Source: Cyanodermella asteris (taxonomy: Eukaryota; Ascomycota; Lecanoromycetes; Ostropales; Stictidaceae). Taken from it: a stretch of DNA of 64,000 bases. The DNA lies in assembly GCA_900618795.1 (NCBI GenBank), contig UYJD01000006.1, forward strand, positions 1,401,513 through 1,465,512. Reading direction: 5' to 3'. Position numbers and translations under genes: made by a program. Of the stretch, positions 31,396 to 44,326 are shown one piece after another (position 1 is the stretch's first letter; every line of letters begins with the position of its first letter). The notes below the pieces were generated by a model. The model did not search any database. It saw only the letters and a program-made list of their open reading frames with translations, and was not told the origin of the DNA.

Positions 31396-34185
31396 TATCC
31401 ATTGCGATGATAAATGCCGAAATATGCCTATGTAGGGATGGACCTAAAATAATGAGATTGAAGATATACTGTAATGCAAGAAGCAAGGTTCATCAACGAG
31501 AAACGTGACTCCGGCCGTTCAATCACGCTCATACGAGTACTGCGCTTGATGAAGCGGTGCTTTTCGTGAACATCACGGGATATACCCTATCTGAATGAGC
31601 GTTGCAGTATTACAGGCGTGATTTCTTGCGTTAGCGAATGTTTCAGACGTTACCTGCTCATTGTCTCAGCTTTTTGCATTCGAGCAACGACTCATTCAAG
31701 CGCCAGACGAGGTCCGGCCTTGAACAGGGATGATGGCAACCTAAGGGAAGAACGACAGCAATGCCGGCAAGACCCTTCGAAGATGCGGCTCCGGCGGGCC
31801 TGCTGGTGCCAATTCTCATGCAAGGCCGTCAGGAACAGGAAGCATGTCCGGCCGGACCACTGTTCGCATCGTTCAGCAAAAAGAGCAACCACGAAGCCAG
31901 CAGTCACATGTCGTACCCAGGAGTGCTGCGTCACGGGGTGGATCTTGTGCTGCCATGGTATCATCAGCTTAGGCATGCCTACCGAAAGTCCCTGCTCATG
32001 GTCACGCAAGTGTCAGGAGTGTGGAGGGGCGAGTTTGCGGGTCATTGGGCACGAGGAGTGGCTGCAGCTGGCATGCTCCAGCAGCGTGCGGTCGATCGGA
32101 ATCCTTGCAACGTACTGTTGAGGTCGCCGGTGCATGAGATTATTGCGTGACTGCGATCTGAATGAGTCGGCGGAACGAACTTGATCATGCTTCAAAGCAG
32201 TGATGCGATTTGGTTAGGAAGGAAACGGCAGATAATTTTCAGTACATCCATCAGGTACGAGATCTCAAACTTCAGGCTGAAAGACATCTTGGGGCAGTGG
32301 TTGGGGTTCCAAAGTAGCGCCGGTGAACGTCGTTCCACGTTTGTACCCACCGAAAAGGCCGAAGAGATTTTCATCTTTCATGCAGTATGTCAGACGGGCA
32401 GCCAGTCTATTCTTATCGTGTTTCTCCAGGATAGATAACCGACTAGAACACGAGCCGCTTTGATAGAGCGGCACTCCACTGCCAATCGAAGGATGATGGA
32501 AAATTTGAGATACGAGGCAAACGCCCGCGTGGGTGCCTTTGTGTGTGAGATCCATCAAGGTATAGCGCCGAAGATATCAAAATGCCTTCGGACATTGGAA
32601 TTGGCGATCGTTTCTCATCACCGCACGATGTGTCGCAAAGACACTTGAACCCCCCTTTTTGATCACATCAGCCATACCTGTGACCAGTCACGCCAGTCAA
32701 CCCACGACTACGTTCTCGCTTCAGGGGGGATAACCGATGCAAAACGGCGCGGACGTCTGATCAACATGCTCCGCCTTTTGTACAAACCCGAGGTTCACGG
32801 CTCGCTCCCATTGGTTGGTGTTTTGCCAGTAGGTGTTCTGCTGCCGGAACCCTTGACGCCTCCCCGAAGCCCCCTGTGCCCTTCTTGCTTAGCCGACAGG
32901 ACCCTGAAGCTCCACCAGTCCAGCTGCCGCCTCCTGCCAGCCAGCCTTCAGAGTGGTTCCGTGACCTCGTCTTCGCTGGAGAAAGCCCTGCTCTTCAGCA
33001 AAGCCTCTGACCAGATGTTCGCGGCTTGCTTCGTCGGCTGACGCCGTCGCTGGGTGCCGGACAGAGGCTATGCGTTGCCATTGCTGTTATCGCCGCACAT
33101 GGCTCTTTCTGTTGTCGACCAGGTTCAGAAAGCTGGATTCTCCATACAAACCTCAGCTTTGTTCGTCCACAGGGCATGGCCTGCCGCGATTCAGAGAGAA
33201 GCGTCTCGCCACACGAATCGGTTCAGTCTGAACTCGGTGCCTTGAGTCTTCGGCAAAGCAACAACAGCCGTAACGAAGAAATCGTCCCTGTTCAGGTCAG
33301 AAATAGAGTGCGGCATCAGCCAAGTCGAGTCCGTGCAGTTGGGTTCGTGCAGCACAGGGTCGCAGGTGGAGTCTAATGGCAGGACTTTAACTTAGCGGTC
33401 GGATCAAAGATTACGATAGCTGTGTTTGAGTAGTAGACTGTAGGCCACACCACGACGCTCTGTTCCCCTTGGCTAGCTGCCGGCTGCCACGCTGCTTCCT
33501 CTATGCCTTTCACCATCTTTCACCATCGATACTGCTCATCATTGACAGTAGCCTTTCACTGCAGCGTTGGGTACAGCAGGTCACGCCCTAGTGCTGAAAA
33601 GTCCCTGGTTGGGCTCGTACATCGCTTCTCAAAGCCCCTGTGCCGCCGCGCGCATAGCGTTGCGCATCGGCGATTGCAACAGTCCCTTTGAGTTTCTCTG
33701 CTCAACTATTCCACCCACAACTTGAACCTTACGACTGCGGCTCACTGCCCCATTTCTTCGACATCTTCTCTGCAGGCGTCGTCTGAGCCACTGCAGACTC
33801 TCCAGTCGTTCTTTGGATCAGGCTTCGCATCTGTCTGCTTGTTCGCTCTGCCGCGTGGAGTCCGCCCCATACCGGTCGTTTCAAAGCGACCGCGCCTCCT
33901 CCCTCGGCTCGGTCGGATCGAGACCAGAGCAAGAGCCAGCGTCTTGATCGGACTGCAGAATTGTACGTATTCCATCTCGTCTTCGAAGCTGCTCCCATTC
34001 CCGTTGAACCATTTCCAACAGGTCCGCGCCTGTACAGTACGCCGGCAACCCCTCCCTGCCTCGCGGGCTTTTGGGAAACAACCCCCCCTTTCCACAGCTT
34101 ACCGATTGCAGCTGCACTGGTTATACTCATCATCGCTCGATAATGCCCCTCACAACCGTATCGTGAGACAACCAATTCAGAAAAT
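31396..34185. other. Long intergenic region and probable nik1 leader
   Basis: 2.8 kb with no supported gene. Open frames of 100-200 codons occur on both strands (33722-34345 plus lacks an ATG start) and have no recognisable product. The last ~700 bp are pyrimidine-rich and end in a short upstream frame, fitting a long nik1 promoter and untranslated leader. Confidence 0.5.
34143..34166 (+). promoter_or_regulatory. Short upstream open reading frame before nik1
   Basis: ATG followed by six codons and TGA (MPLTTVS), ending 19 nt before the nik1 ATG. If the leader is unspliced here, ribosomes would meet it first, so it could lower translation of the kinase. No experimental support is visible. Confidence 0.4.
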
Positions 34186-37100
34186 ATGGCGCTCCCCGAA
34201 GATACGCTGGACGCCGCCACCCGCCTTGTGCGCAGCCTCGCACGAGGCGCCACGGTCGATCTTGCGAATCTGCGACTTCCAGGTCCTGAGACAGAAGGCA
34301 AGGCTGCGTTCGAACGAGAACTCATCTCCCTACAAGCTCGCATAAGTGCGACTTTACGGGTTCCTAACATCAATGCCAACACGTTCCCGGAGACTCCAAG
34401 TGAGTCTCCTCCCGAGAAGTCTTTAGGTCACGATGGTGGCTCACGTCCGATCGAAGTTGCAGTTCCTCCTCCTCCCTCTTCATCACTCCCCTCTTCCTCC
34501 TCGACCGTCACTCGTGCGCGCGCCGGCTCCAAAGACAAACCGCTCTCGCCAAAAACCTCAGCTCCTCAATTCACCAATGCCGAAAAGCGAGTGTCTCAGA
34601 TGCTTGCCGCCAAAGATGGCGACGAGAGTGCTGGACGCCACATCAGCAGCGACGAGCTGACGCACATTCGCGATTTTGTCCAGCAGCAGGCAAGCCAGAT
34701 TCAGACACAGAAACAGATATTGGCCGATGTCAGCCAGCGCCTCAATGCGCAGCAAGAGCACGTATACAGGACATTTTCGAAGGTCGAGAACGAAGATATG
34801 AGTCAACTGCGTCGCGAACTCCTCAAGCACCAGCAGGCCAACTTGGCCTTTCAGAAAGCACTCCGAGAAATCGGTACGGTCATTACCAAAGTCGCTCAGG
34901 GAGATCTCTCCAGCGAAGTTTCGATTCACAAGGTAGAAATGGATCCCGAGATCACTGCATTCAAGCAGACGATCAATGGCATGATTGGACAGTTGAAGCT
35001 GTTTGGCAGTGAGGTATCTCGTGTTGCAAAAGAAGTTGGGACGGAAGGTATACTGGGTGGCCAAGCTCAGATCTCAGGGGTGTCTGGCATTTGGAAAGAG
35101 TTGACGAACAATGTGAACTTCATGGCCGACAATTTGACTCTCCAGGTCAGAGAAATCGCGGAGGTGACCTCTGCTGTGGCGGCGGGAGATCTTAGCAAGA
35201 CCATCCAGAGGCCTGCCAGGGGTGAAATTGCCGAATTGCAAGTGACCTTGAACAAGATGGTTGGGCAATTGCGAACCTTTGCTACCGAAGTTACCCGTGT
35301 CGCTACGGATGTGGGTACCGAAGGCAAGCTGGGAGGTCAAGCCAAGGTTGAGGGCGTTCAAGGCTTGTGGAGCGAGCTTACGGACAGTGTCAACCAGATG
35401 GCTGACAGTCTGACTCGGCAAGTGAGAGATATTGCAACGGTCACAACGGCGGTCGCCTCTGGTGACCTCACACAGAAGGTTCAGGCACCTTGCAAGGGCG
35501 AGATCTTAAGCCTGAAAGAGACGATCAATACTATGGTGGACCAGCTCAGACAGTTTGCGCAGGAGGTCACCAATATTGCCACGCAGGTCGGCAGCCAAGG
35601 CAAATTGGGTGGTCAAGCCATAGTCCACGACGTCAAGGGCACCTGGCTGGAACTTACTAACAGTTTGAATTTCATGGCACGTACTCTCACGACACAAGTC
35701 CGAGAAATCGCGATGGTGACGAGCGCGATTGCCAACGGAGACCTCAGTCAGACCGTCAAGGCCGATGCAGCTGGCGAAATTCTGGACATGAAATCTACAA
35801 TCAATGACATGGTAAGCCGGACTGGTGCAACATTGGAACTGATCAAATGTTAATGTATAGTAGGTTGGTCGTCTTAACAATTTCGCATTTGAAGTCAGCA
35901 AGGTTGCAAGAGAGATTGGACGCGATGGCAAGATGGGTGGCAAGGCTAACGTGTCAGGCGTGCAAGGACGCTGGAAGGAGATCACCGAAGACGTCAACAA
36001 CATGGCCGATTCCCTCACTGCGCAGGTGCGTGCCTTTGGCGAGATCACCGACGCAGCTGTGGATGGCAACTTCGAGAAAGTCATCAAGATCGATGCATCG
36101 GGTGAGATGGACGAGATGAAGACCAAGATCAACCGCATGATTATCAACCTCCGAGACAGTGTGCAACGTAACTTGGCTGCGAGGGAAGCCGCCGAGTTTG
36201 CCAACAAGACGAAGTCGGAATTCCTGGCGAACATGAGTCACGAGATTCGCACGCCTATGAACGGTATCATTGGCATGACCAATCTTACGCTCGACACCGA
36301 CCTGAACCAGTACCAGCGAGAGATGTTGAACATCGTCTCCAGCTTGGCTTCCAGCTTGTTGACAATCATCGACGATATCCTCGACATATCTAAGATCGAG
36401 GCTAACCGCACAGTCATCGAGCACATTCCATTCACGCTCCGAGGATCCGTCTTTAATGCGCTGAAGACACTTGCTGTACGCGCTAATGACCGTCACCTTA
36501 ACCTGGTATACGAAGTGGACAGTTCTGTTCCAGACTTTGTCTGCGGCGACCCCTACAGGATCCGCCAGGTCATTTTGAACTTGGTTGGAAATGCTATTAA
36601 ATTCACTGAGCATGGTGAAGTTAAGCTGGCGATCAAAGGAACGGATCAGGTCCGATGCGGTCCGGGTGAATATGCATTCGAGTGCAGCGTGTCAGATACT
36701 GGAATAGGCATCAAGGAAGACAAGCTCAACGTCATCTTCGACAACTTCCAACAGGCCGACAATTCGACGACGCGTGAGTATGGTGGTACCGGTCTGGGTC
36801 TATCAATCTCCAAGAAGCTTGTCAAGCTGATGGGCGGCGATGTCTGGGTCACGTCCAGATTCAATCAGGGCTCCACATTCTATTTCACCTGCGTTGTTAA
36901 GAGTGCAGAACCCGATCTCCAGAGCTTGATGCCAAAGCTGGCAGAGTACAAGAACCGCCGAGTCCTCTTCATTGACGAAGGTCGAACCAATTTCATCCCT
37001 CAGCTCCAGGGCTATATCACCAAAATCAACCTTGTGTCATACGTCATGCACAAGGAGGGCTTGCCACCTCCAAGTTCGAACCCTGAAATCGGTCCAGAGC

Positions 37101-37981
37101 CGCAGCGCGTGGCACCGAGTGCATACGATGTTGTCTGCGTAGACAACATGGATACTGCTGAAGTCATTCGTGCAACGGATGAATTCAGATACATACCGAT
37201 TGTGCTTCTTGCACCGAAGATCAGCATCAGCATGAAGTCGGCTCTGGATCTCGGCATCGCAAGCTATATGACCACACCATGCCAGTTGATCGACTTTGGC
37301 AATGCCATGCTACCTGCCCTAGAGGTCCGTGCCGTTCCGTCGATCTCCGATCACACGGCCACGTTCAACATTCTGCTTGCTGAAGACAATCCTGTCAATC
37401 AGAAACTCGCAGTCAGGATCCTCGAAAAATACAACCATACCGTCAGCGTGGCAAACAATGGGTTAGAGGCCCTGGAAGCCGTCAAGCGCAAGCGCTACGA
37501 CGTTGTTCTCATGGATGTACAGATGCCAATCATGGGTGGGTTTGAGTCCACGGGCCGCATTCGTGAATGGGAAAGAGAGTCTGGCACTTCTCGAACGCCC
37601 ATCATTGCCCTAACAGCACATGCCATGTTAGGCGACAGGGACAAGTGTATTCAAGCACAGATGGACGAATATCTCAGCAAGCCACTCAAGTCGAACGAGC
37701 TTATGCAGACGATACTCAAATGTGCAACCCTTGGCGGAAAGTACATGAACCGAGGGCAAGATAACGTCCGACGCAGCGGCTCTAACAGAGGGAACGGCGG
37801 TCCCAGTAAAGATGAGGCCCTCAGGTTGGACCGGAAGCAACTTCTGAGACCTGGCATGGACTCCCGAAGCCAAAGCAACGTTGAGGCCCGGGGTAGCGAC
37901 GCGGCCAGCCCAGCCATATTCAGGGACGAAGAGACAGACCCGATGGAGAGGATCGTTGTGGGCCGCTCCCACAGTGGATGA
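34186..37981 (+). CDS. nik1: Group III hybrid histidine kinase (Nik1/Os-1 type)
   Basis: Cytosolic osmosensing hybrid histidine kinase upstream of the HOG MAP kinase pathway through Ypd1 and Ssk1; the known target pathway of phenylpyrrole and dicarboximide fungicides. Exons 34186-35811 and 35864-37981 (intron 35812-35863) give 1247 residues. The N-terminal ~200 residues are low complexity plus coiled coil. They are followed by about six HAMP-type repeats of ~92 residues, each with a variant of VREIAxVTxAVAxGDLSxTV. The phosphoacceptor His is in [10 protein letters not shown] (H-box), the ATP-binding N-box is [13 protein letters not shown], and the G boxes are DTGIGI and [10 protein letters not shown]. 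The C-terminal receiver has [10 protein letters not shown], phosphoacceptor Asp in [13 protein letters not shown], and the conserved Lys in YLSKPLK. The tail is disordered. The intron falls between HAMP repeats. Confidence 0.97.
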
Positions 37982-39959
37982 ACGTCAGAGTCGTGCATCA
38001 AGCTATACACTTCTTCGATTCTTCTCATCCGTACGCAATGATTCGGCCTTGCACTATCTTGCTAGAGCCTCAATTTGGACGAAATGACTTGTTTATGAAC
38101 CATGGCACTACCAATACCCGGCGGTATCATGGCGGTTCGTCGATTGACAGAATCGCCACGGATGACGTGTCGCCACAACCGGAAAGAGACCGACAAAGTC
38201 ACTCTCCACATACGTCCTCTGGGCTTGCATGAGTTTTCGCATGGCGTTTAGTTGTTTGGGCTTTTGATCGACCGACGCTTGTCGTTCCTCCAGCGAGGAA
38301 AGCGGAGCAAACCCACAGACAGACACGTGGGGTAGAGTTATGATATCCGGCTACGCCCGTGGCTTCCGGCGCTCGCGCTCCTCGTTGTATAGCATACAGC
38401 TCACAAGGGCTTTGGTCGGGTGTCTTTGCGCTTATCAATGGGATTGACGTTTCGAGGAGCTCGAGCTTGCTAAATATTAGGAATGCATCTACATGTTCGT
38501 CGTTTTGTCCCTGTCGAAGCCCGCCTATGAACTTGACCAACCCAGCACGGAAGTCGGGACGTTCCCACTTGACAGCTAAATTTGAGCAAAGACAAGTCTA
38601 TTCGAAAGAGAGTCACCCAGGAATGTCCTGCTAGCAATGTGCTTTGACTGTCGAGCATGCCCTAAAGAAGTGTCCACTTCTGTCGCAGTGGTATTTTATT
38701 TGACTTTGCCGATCGTCGGACTCTTCGTTCCGTGGCAGCGGCAAGTCATCTTCACTTTGCAAACCTTACAGCGACGCTACGGCCCGCCTCCACACTTCGG
38801 CAGCCGGCTGCAGTCGCACTTTTGACGGATCATGTAACACAGGAGTCGCCATAATTGTTGCATTCCTCTCCGCATCACTCTGCATGCAATGCGCTCAGTT
38901 GGTGCAGATGGCCACAGATGCAACATGATCACACCCATTCGGTGCTCACGGCCGAAATGCGGTGAAGACGGAGAGAGGTGTATAAATACGACGAGATTTG
39001 TACTGTGCCTTCTTTTCCTGAATCGAGGGAGAGCATTCTTTGGTAGATTAACGAACAGGTCAGACAGTTGATTTATCCTACACTGGCGTTCCGGTTCCTC
39101 CCCAACAAAGTCAGTCCCTCAAATATTCACAAGCCACATGCATGGCAACTAACGTGCGCGAGTCGGGGTAGCCTCCTCGCCGAACAGACATGTGGACAAA
39201 ATTCAAACTTTTTTCCTCACTATTTCGATTATCGGCATCAAATCGAAGCAAACAATTCAAACCTCGGACAAAGCTGGGGATGTCTAATCTGGACTCCCCA
39301 TCGACAACATCTGACTTCGAGCGATTGGTTGATGGTATGAGCTTCTCAGTGTACACTGATGAAATGGGACACATGGCAAACATAGCAAGGCGGGAGACGG
39401 TTGCAAAATATGTTGCACGATAGGAGCGGGGAAATCGGGAGTGGTTAGCTGGTGCTTTGTGGATACCTAAAGGTTTCACAACGATGAGACTGCTCAGGAG
39501 CATCGTGAGCGTAGTGCCTTCGAATGTAGCCGCCTCATGTCAATCTTGACCACAGTGCGTATATGTTGCAACAGGCTGGCTGTCATGAGCTGGGAGCCGC
39601 TCTTGCAGATCCGGCAAAAGCAAATAAGGCGCCTTTTGACTCCAATTCATGTGCAATGGCTGTGAGCTTGGTGGAATGCTCTTGAATGGGTGGGCTTGGG
39701 CGCCGGTTTGGAGAATGACGTAGCGCGCCGTCAAGCTCGTCAGGCATGCCCGCCATGCCACCACCACCGCCTCAATAAGAGCTTCGTGTCTTCTACAATC
39801 GTTTCAATCCCTCCTCCTTACCCCAATCTCTTTTCCCCTACTTGGCCACTTCCACTTGCCAGCTGCCCTTCCGATCTAGCCCCCAGCACAAACACAGCCA
39901 CAGAGCGTCATTATCAAAGCACAAACACCAACTCCCCGAAGCACACGACATCTCTCAAA
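37982..39959. other. Intergenic, 2 kb, with an orphan TATA box
   Basis: No firm gene. A TATAAATA motif at 38981-38988 is followed ~200 bp later by a 77-codon frame (39190-39423) listed separately. The right end is pyrimidine-rich and is the rtc3 promoter and leader. Other frames look random. Confidence 0.45.
39190..39423 (+). CDS. Possible small basic protein, 77 residues
   Basis: ATG-initiated frame with a basic amphipathic start (MWTKFKLFSSLFRLSASNR), reminiscent of a mitochondrial presequence, and no known domain. A TATA-like box lies 200 bp upstream. It may be a chance frame; support is weak. Confidence 0.2.
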   Translation: MWTKFKLFSSLFRLSASNRSKQFKPRTKLGMSNLDSPSTTSDFERLVDGMSFSVYTDEMGHMANIARRETVAKYVAR

Positions 39960-40430
39960 ATGCCTCGCGCCCACGGCAACCAGACCAAGGTCCACTACAA
40001 GGGCGATAACGACGACTTCATCATCTTTGTCGAGTCTCAAGAGGCTGTTCAGAAATGGAAGGCGGACAGCTCTGTTCCCCTTGTTGATGTTGTCGACAGC
40101 TTCAAGGTACTCGTCTCGCACAAGTACGTCTCCCTTCTTTGTTTCAGCCGTTGTGACCACTAGCGTCTTCGGGGGATCCACGCTAACTCTCACCAGGCAC
40201 GGTGCCCAGGGGGAGCTCGACACTGCCAGTAAGGCATCTCTCGAGAACGAATTCGGAACCAGCAAAGAGGAGGACGTTGTCAAGAAGATCCTCGAAAACG
40301 GAGATCTGCAGACCACTCAGGTAGGAGAATCCTCTGCACAATTGCACCGAACTCTGAGCTGACTTGGATCTAGAACGCCGAACGTAGTGGTACTACCAAT
40401 GACAGCAAGGGCATTTACTCGTCAACGTAG
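39960..40430 (+). CDS. rtc3: SBDS N-terminal-domain protein, Rtc3-like
   Basis: Small protein made only of the N-terminal fold of SBDS/Sdo1, like yeast Rtc3, which is linked to RNA metabolism and stress. Exons 39960-40123, 40197-40320 and 40374-40430; introns 40124-40196 and 40321-40373 are GT-AG and both junctions keep frame. The product is 114 residues: TKVHYKGDNDDFIIFVESQE at the start, VPLVDVVDSFKVLVSHKHGAQG across the first junction, and ASLENEFGTSKEEDVVKKILENGDLQ in the typical helical part. The spliced C-terminus ends in a short polar tail (KGIYSST). No targeting signal is seen. The gene is short and intron-rich, so only the spliced form shows the whole fold. It lacks the two further domains of Sdo1, so a direct role in 60S maturation is not implied. 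Confidence 0.9.
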
Positions 40431-41515
40431 TCTATTTGTGGTCGGAAGTTCCGCCAACAAATGACGTCGGGGCTTCAAACACCGAATCCCAGTCGGGAAA
40501 CGAGCCGGTGGAGCTTGTGTTCGACGCAACAGGGATTGTCAGAAATTCTACCGTTGAAGAGCATTGGGACGATGGACCGTGAAGCATGCAATATACCCTC
40601 AAAGGGAATACCTTGTGATATGCATGACACCATGCAGGATAGCAAGAAGCTTGTCCGGCAATATCACCTGAACGAGAATTCAAGTCGTCGTGTGCCCACG
40701 TGAAGACCACCCTTTGAGCTTGGATATCACTAAACTAGTAACTTTTGCGTCCTGCTACGAGCCCAGCCTCGAACACACATTTCGTTGCGGTTTCGTCTTA
40801 CAAACTCCACGCTATCTGCATCGGTAATCATTACATGCATGCAGTGCAATTTGACCGGGCTGATGCTTTTCGTGCCACTGCGCAATAGCAAATAGCCAGT
40901 TTGTCTCGCGTCTTCCTGTCTGTCTATTCTGTGCGCGTGTTCCAAGAACACGTCCGCTAATGATAATTGAGCCATCCCAGGTGGGGTCTCACTCAGCAGC
41001 CTTCTGAGTTTGTTCAATAATGTAAATGGAGCTGATCAATTCGCTTCAGTTCCTCCGCAAGAACATCTGTCAGCCCCGCTAGCACTTTCCCAGATAATCA
41101 AACGCGACTCATGCAAAGTCACAAATACGAGCAACCAATCGCTTGGACATGTGTCGACGACTGAAACGCGGTGTGCAGCGGAGTTGGTGGGGCTTGGAGC
41201 TGAGATCCAAGCTGTGCTCCCCACCAAAATAGCAGCGTCATGTAGCAACGAGCTGAGCAACACTGCCACATAGGTATAAAACATGCACTTCAACCCATTA
41301 TCTTGACAACTTTCTTGAACATCTGGAGCCAATTCGACTTTCATATTGACGCGGGACGACTCTAGCTCCTTCGGCCTGCTGCGAGCTCCAATTAGCAGGC
41401 GCTTCTCGCTTGGCTTCTCGGATCATTGCAATCCTCAAGACCCTGATCTGATTGCTCCCGATTTCACAGCACACAGCATTTCTTTCAAGAGTCCCAGCCC
41501 TGTAAAACCGACACC
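40431..41515. other. Intergenic, uap1 upstream region
   Basis: About 1.1 kb with no recognised gene. A TATAAAA motif near 41275 lies ~240 bp before the uap1 ATG and may mark its promoter; the sequence after it is a pyrimidine-rich leader. Confidence 0.45.
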
Positions 41516-43024
41516 ATGGATGCCATCAAACAGAAGCTTGGTCTCGGCTCGAAAGGAGGAGCCAGTCTTGCCCCTCCATCTGACGAGGAGATCACATCTT
41601 TGAAGGACAAGTACACCAAGGCTGGCCAGGAACAGGTTTTCACGTTTTACGACTCTCTCAGCAAGGATGAACAAGCTGCAATTTACCATCAACTGACCGA
41701 CATTGATCCCGAATACATCAACCACATTACAAAGAAAGCACTAGCTCCATCAAAAGATGAGGGCAAAGCCCAGCTCGAGCCTCTTCCAGAATCGGCCACT
41801 GCTAGCATCATCGACACTCCGGACCAGTCTCTGCAGCAGTGGTATGATAACGGTCTGATCCTGATCGCGGAAGGAAAGGTTGCTGTACTGCTCCTCGCTG
41901 GTGGTCAGGGTACCCGCTTGGGCTCGTCAGCTCCCAAGGGGTGTTATGACATCGGCCTGCCGACTCAGAAGTCATTGTTCCAGCTTCAGGCCGAGCGCAT
42001 ACTCAAGATACAGCAGTTGGCCGCGAAGAAGCACGGCAAGGACGATGTTGTCATTCCATGGTACGTGATGACGAGTGGTCCGACCAGAGCGCCCACCGAG
42101 GAGTACTTCAAGAAGCACAGCTACTTCGGCTTGAAGGAGGAGAACGTGATCTTCTTCGAGCAGAATGTCCTGCCTTGCATCGACAACGATGGCAAGATTC
42201 TTCTGGAAACAAAATCCAAGGTGGCCACCAGCCCAGACGGAAATGGTGGTATCTACAAGGGTCTGTTGACTTCCAATGCACGAACCGATATGCGCAAGCG
42301 AGGTATCGAGCACATTCACGCATACTGCGTCGACAACTGCTTAGCCAAGGTCGCGGACCCCATATTCCTCGGTTTCAGTGCATCAAAGAACGTCGACATC
42401 GCCACGAAGGTCGTACGTAAGCGTGATGCCAAGGAGTCCGTCGGTCTGATCCTGCTAAAGAACGGCAAGCCAGATGTTGTGGAATACAGCGAAATTGACA
42501 GCGAAACCGCCGAGGCCAAAGACAAGAACAACCCAGACGTCCTTAAGTTCCGTGCTGCCAACATCGTCAACCACTACTATAGCTTCCGCTTCTTCGAGAG
42601 CATCGAACAGTGGTCACACAACTTGCCACATCACGTTGCCCGCAAGAAGATCCCGTACTGCGATCTAGAGAGCGGGGAGGCGATCAAGCCTCAGAAGGCG
42701 AACGGTATCAAGCTGGAGCAGTTCATCTTTGATGTCTTCCCCATGCTTGATTTGTCCAAGTTTGCATCGATGGAGGTCAAGCGCGAGGATGAGTTCAGTC
42801 CGCTCAAGAACGCTCCTGGCACTGGAGAGGACGACCCTGGCACGAGCAAGAGGGATATCATGCAACAGGGTAAGAGATGGTTGACCGCAGCTGGAGCGAC
42901 GGTTGTTAGCGAGAGTCAAGATGACGGTGTAGAAGTCTCGCCCCTGATCAGTTACGCTGGTGAAGGGCTCGAGTATGTCAAGGCTAAGGAGATCAAGGCC
43001 CCGGCTGTGCTCGAGCGTCAGTAA
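41516..43024 (+). CDS. uap1: UDP-N-acetylglucosamine pyrophosphorylase
   Basis: Makes UDP-GlcNAc from GlcNAc-1-phosphate and UTP, the last cytosolic step before chitin, N-glycan and GPI-anchor synthesis. Single exon, 502 residues, the usual size. The nucleotidyltransferase signature [22 protein letters not shown] is at about residues 125-146. Further blocks are [43 protein letters not shown] (substrate loop), [23 protein letters not shown] and the [19 protein letters not shown] segment near the C-terminus. ATG at 41516 lies in a good context (ACACCATGG). It is essential in yeast (QRI1). The product also feeds the dolichol pathway that supplies the oligosaccharyltransferase, one of whose subunits is the ost5 gene near 24 kb. 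Confidence 0.97.
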   Translation: MDAIKQKLGLGSKGGASLAPPSDEEITSLKDKYTKAGQEQVFTFYDSLSKDEQAAIYHQLTDIDPEYINHITKKALAPSKDEGKAQLEPLPESATASIIDTPDQSLQQWYDNGLILIAEGKVAVLLLAGGQGTRLGSSAPKGCYDIGLPTQKSLFQLQAERILKIQQLAAKKHGKDDVVIPWYVMTSGPTRAPTEEYFKKHSYFGLKEENVIFFEQNVLPCIDNDGKILLETKSKVATSPDGNGGIYKGLLTSNARTDMRKRGIEHIHAYCVDNCLAKVADPIFLGFSASKNVDIATKVVRKRDAKESVGLILLKNGKPDVVEYSEIDSETAEAKDKNNPDVLKFRAANIVNHYYSFRFFESIEQWSHNLPHHVARKKIPYCDLESGEAIKPQKANGIKLEQFIFDVFPMLDLSKFASMEVKREDEFSPLKNAPGTGEDDPGTSKRDIMQQGKRWLTAAGATVVSESQDDGVEVSPLISYAGEGLEYVKAKEIKAPAVLERQ

Positions 43025-44238
43025 GCTGGCATTGAGCAGTGTTCCGTAGCGATGGGCAATGATCAAACCATGGAGCTATAAGAAGAGCGAGCCAAAATGT
43101 CTAGTTTGATGTATTTCGGCCATAGAGTGTAGCCAAACAACTCACGCGATGGCGCTCAGACCTCGAATGATAGGTAAACACCAACCTCTTTACTGCGATT
43201 TAGGTGCCATGCAGCTCTGGACGAGCCCGACAGGAACGGCAGGTGGAATGAGGCCAGCTGAGCACGGATAAAGTCAAAACTTGTTTCGTCCACACCGGCT
43301 CGACCGGTCAACACGGTGCATCACCCCGCACGTCAAACCCTGACAACGGTGTGGTGTGGGGGATCACAGCTGCAAAGATCCTTCGAGATGCTCACGAGCT
43401 TTTCGACGTTGGTCTTGACCTGACCCGACGTACTGCAGAAGCGGGTGGGGGATCGGCTTGTCAGGACTGGGATAGAGCTGCCACTAACCCAGCTTCCCAC
43501 CAAGCCACGGATTCGCACCCCTGGAACGACGAGACCTTTTCCGTCCACTTTACGAACCAAGTGATGAGCAAGTGTTGCCACGGGCTGATCGGTCCCACGA
43601 GAACGTTGGAGCTACTTCGTAGGGGCGTAAGCCATGCCGCAGCTTCATGGGATTTTGATTCTTACGGCTGGCTCGGCGAGGCTGTACCGCGTCCTGGCCC
43701 GCTTTTTCGATTGCGGAGAGTGCAAGGTGTTGTCACATCGCAGCACCCCTCGTCAGTACCTTATGGACAATGCATTGTGCTGTCAACGAAAGGGGGCTTG
43801 AAGACAGCAACGAGGGCGCGATTGACTGTGGTCCGGAACGGCTTATCGTTACGGCAACAGGCCCTTCGGCTGCATTGAGCACTTTAAATTAGACCTAGTC
43901 GGATTGCGCTTTCGAGCTCTGGATGCGTAAACTTTGTCTAGAAGACACGAGAAGCAAGTCCCTGCAACGACGCGAAGCTTACAACGAAGCCCCCATTGCT
44001 GTATGTAGCATCAGAACCAGCATCATTCCATGCCCTTCGGCACCATGGACCAGTGTGATTGCCCGTTCTCGGGTGTTGTACTATACGCCAGCGTCTTCAT
44101 GGTAATCGGTGTGGGGAGCGCCGTTCCTCACGCGTGTACATCGCACCCGAACGGTACCTAGTAGGTACTAGTCACAACCGGGGGCTGAAAGTAGCCCTCG
44201 AGGTACAAGCCAATCGTCATTATGCCTCCACGGCCTGC
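43025..44238. other. Intergenic, beta-mannosidase upstream region
   Basis: About 1.2 kb without a supported gene. A 175-codon plus frame (43351-43878) has no recognisable domain and reads like random sequence. Confidence 0.45.
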
Positions 44239-44245
44239 TATAAAG
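44239..44245 (+). promoter_or_regulatory. TATA box of the beta-mannosidase gene
   Basis: TATAAAG, 88 bp upstream of the ATG at 44327, a usual spacing. Confidence 0.6.
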
Positions 44246-44326
44246 CTTGCTTGGGTACCCTCTCCATCCGTGGGATGCCCACCTCGAGACAAGCTCCTGA
44301 CGCTCTGCCCTTTCTGAACAGCGGCA

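Noticed and set aside
33722-34345. 207-codon frame overlapping the NIK1 start
   Set aside because: No ATG at its start and no recognisable product; it overlaps the kinase frame.
43351-43878. 175-codon plus frame upstream of the beta-mannosidase
   Set aside because: No domain, no supporting promoter, random-like composition.
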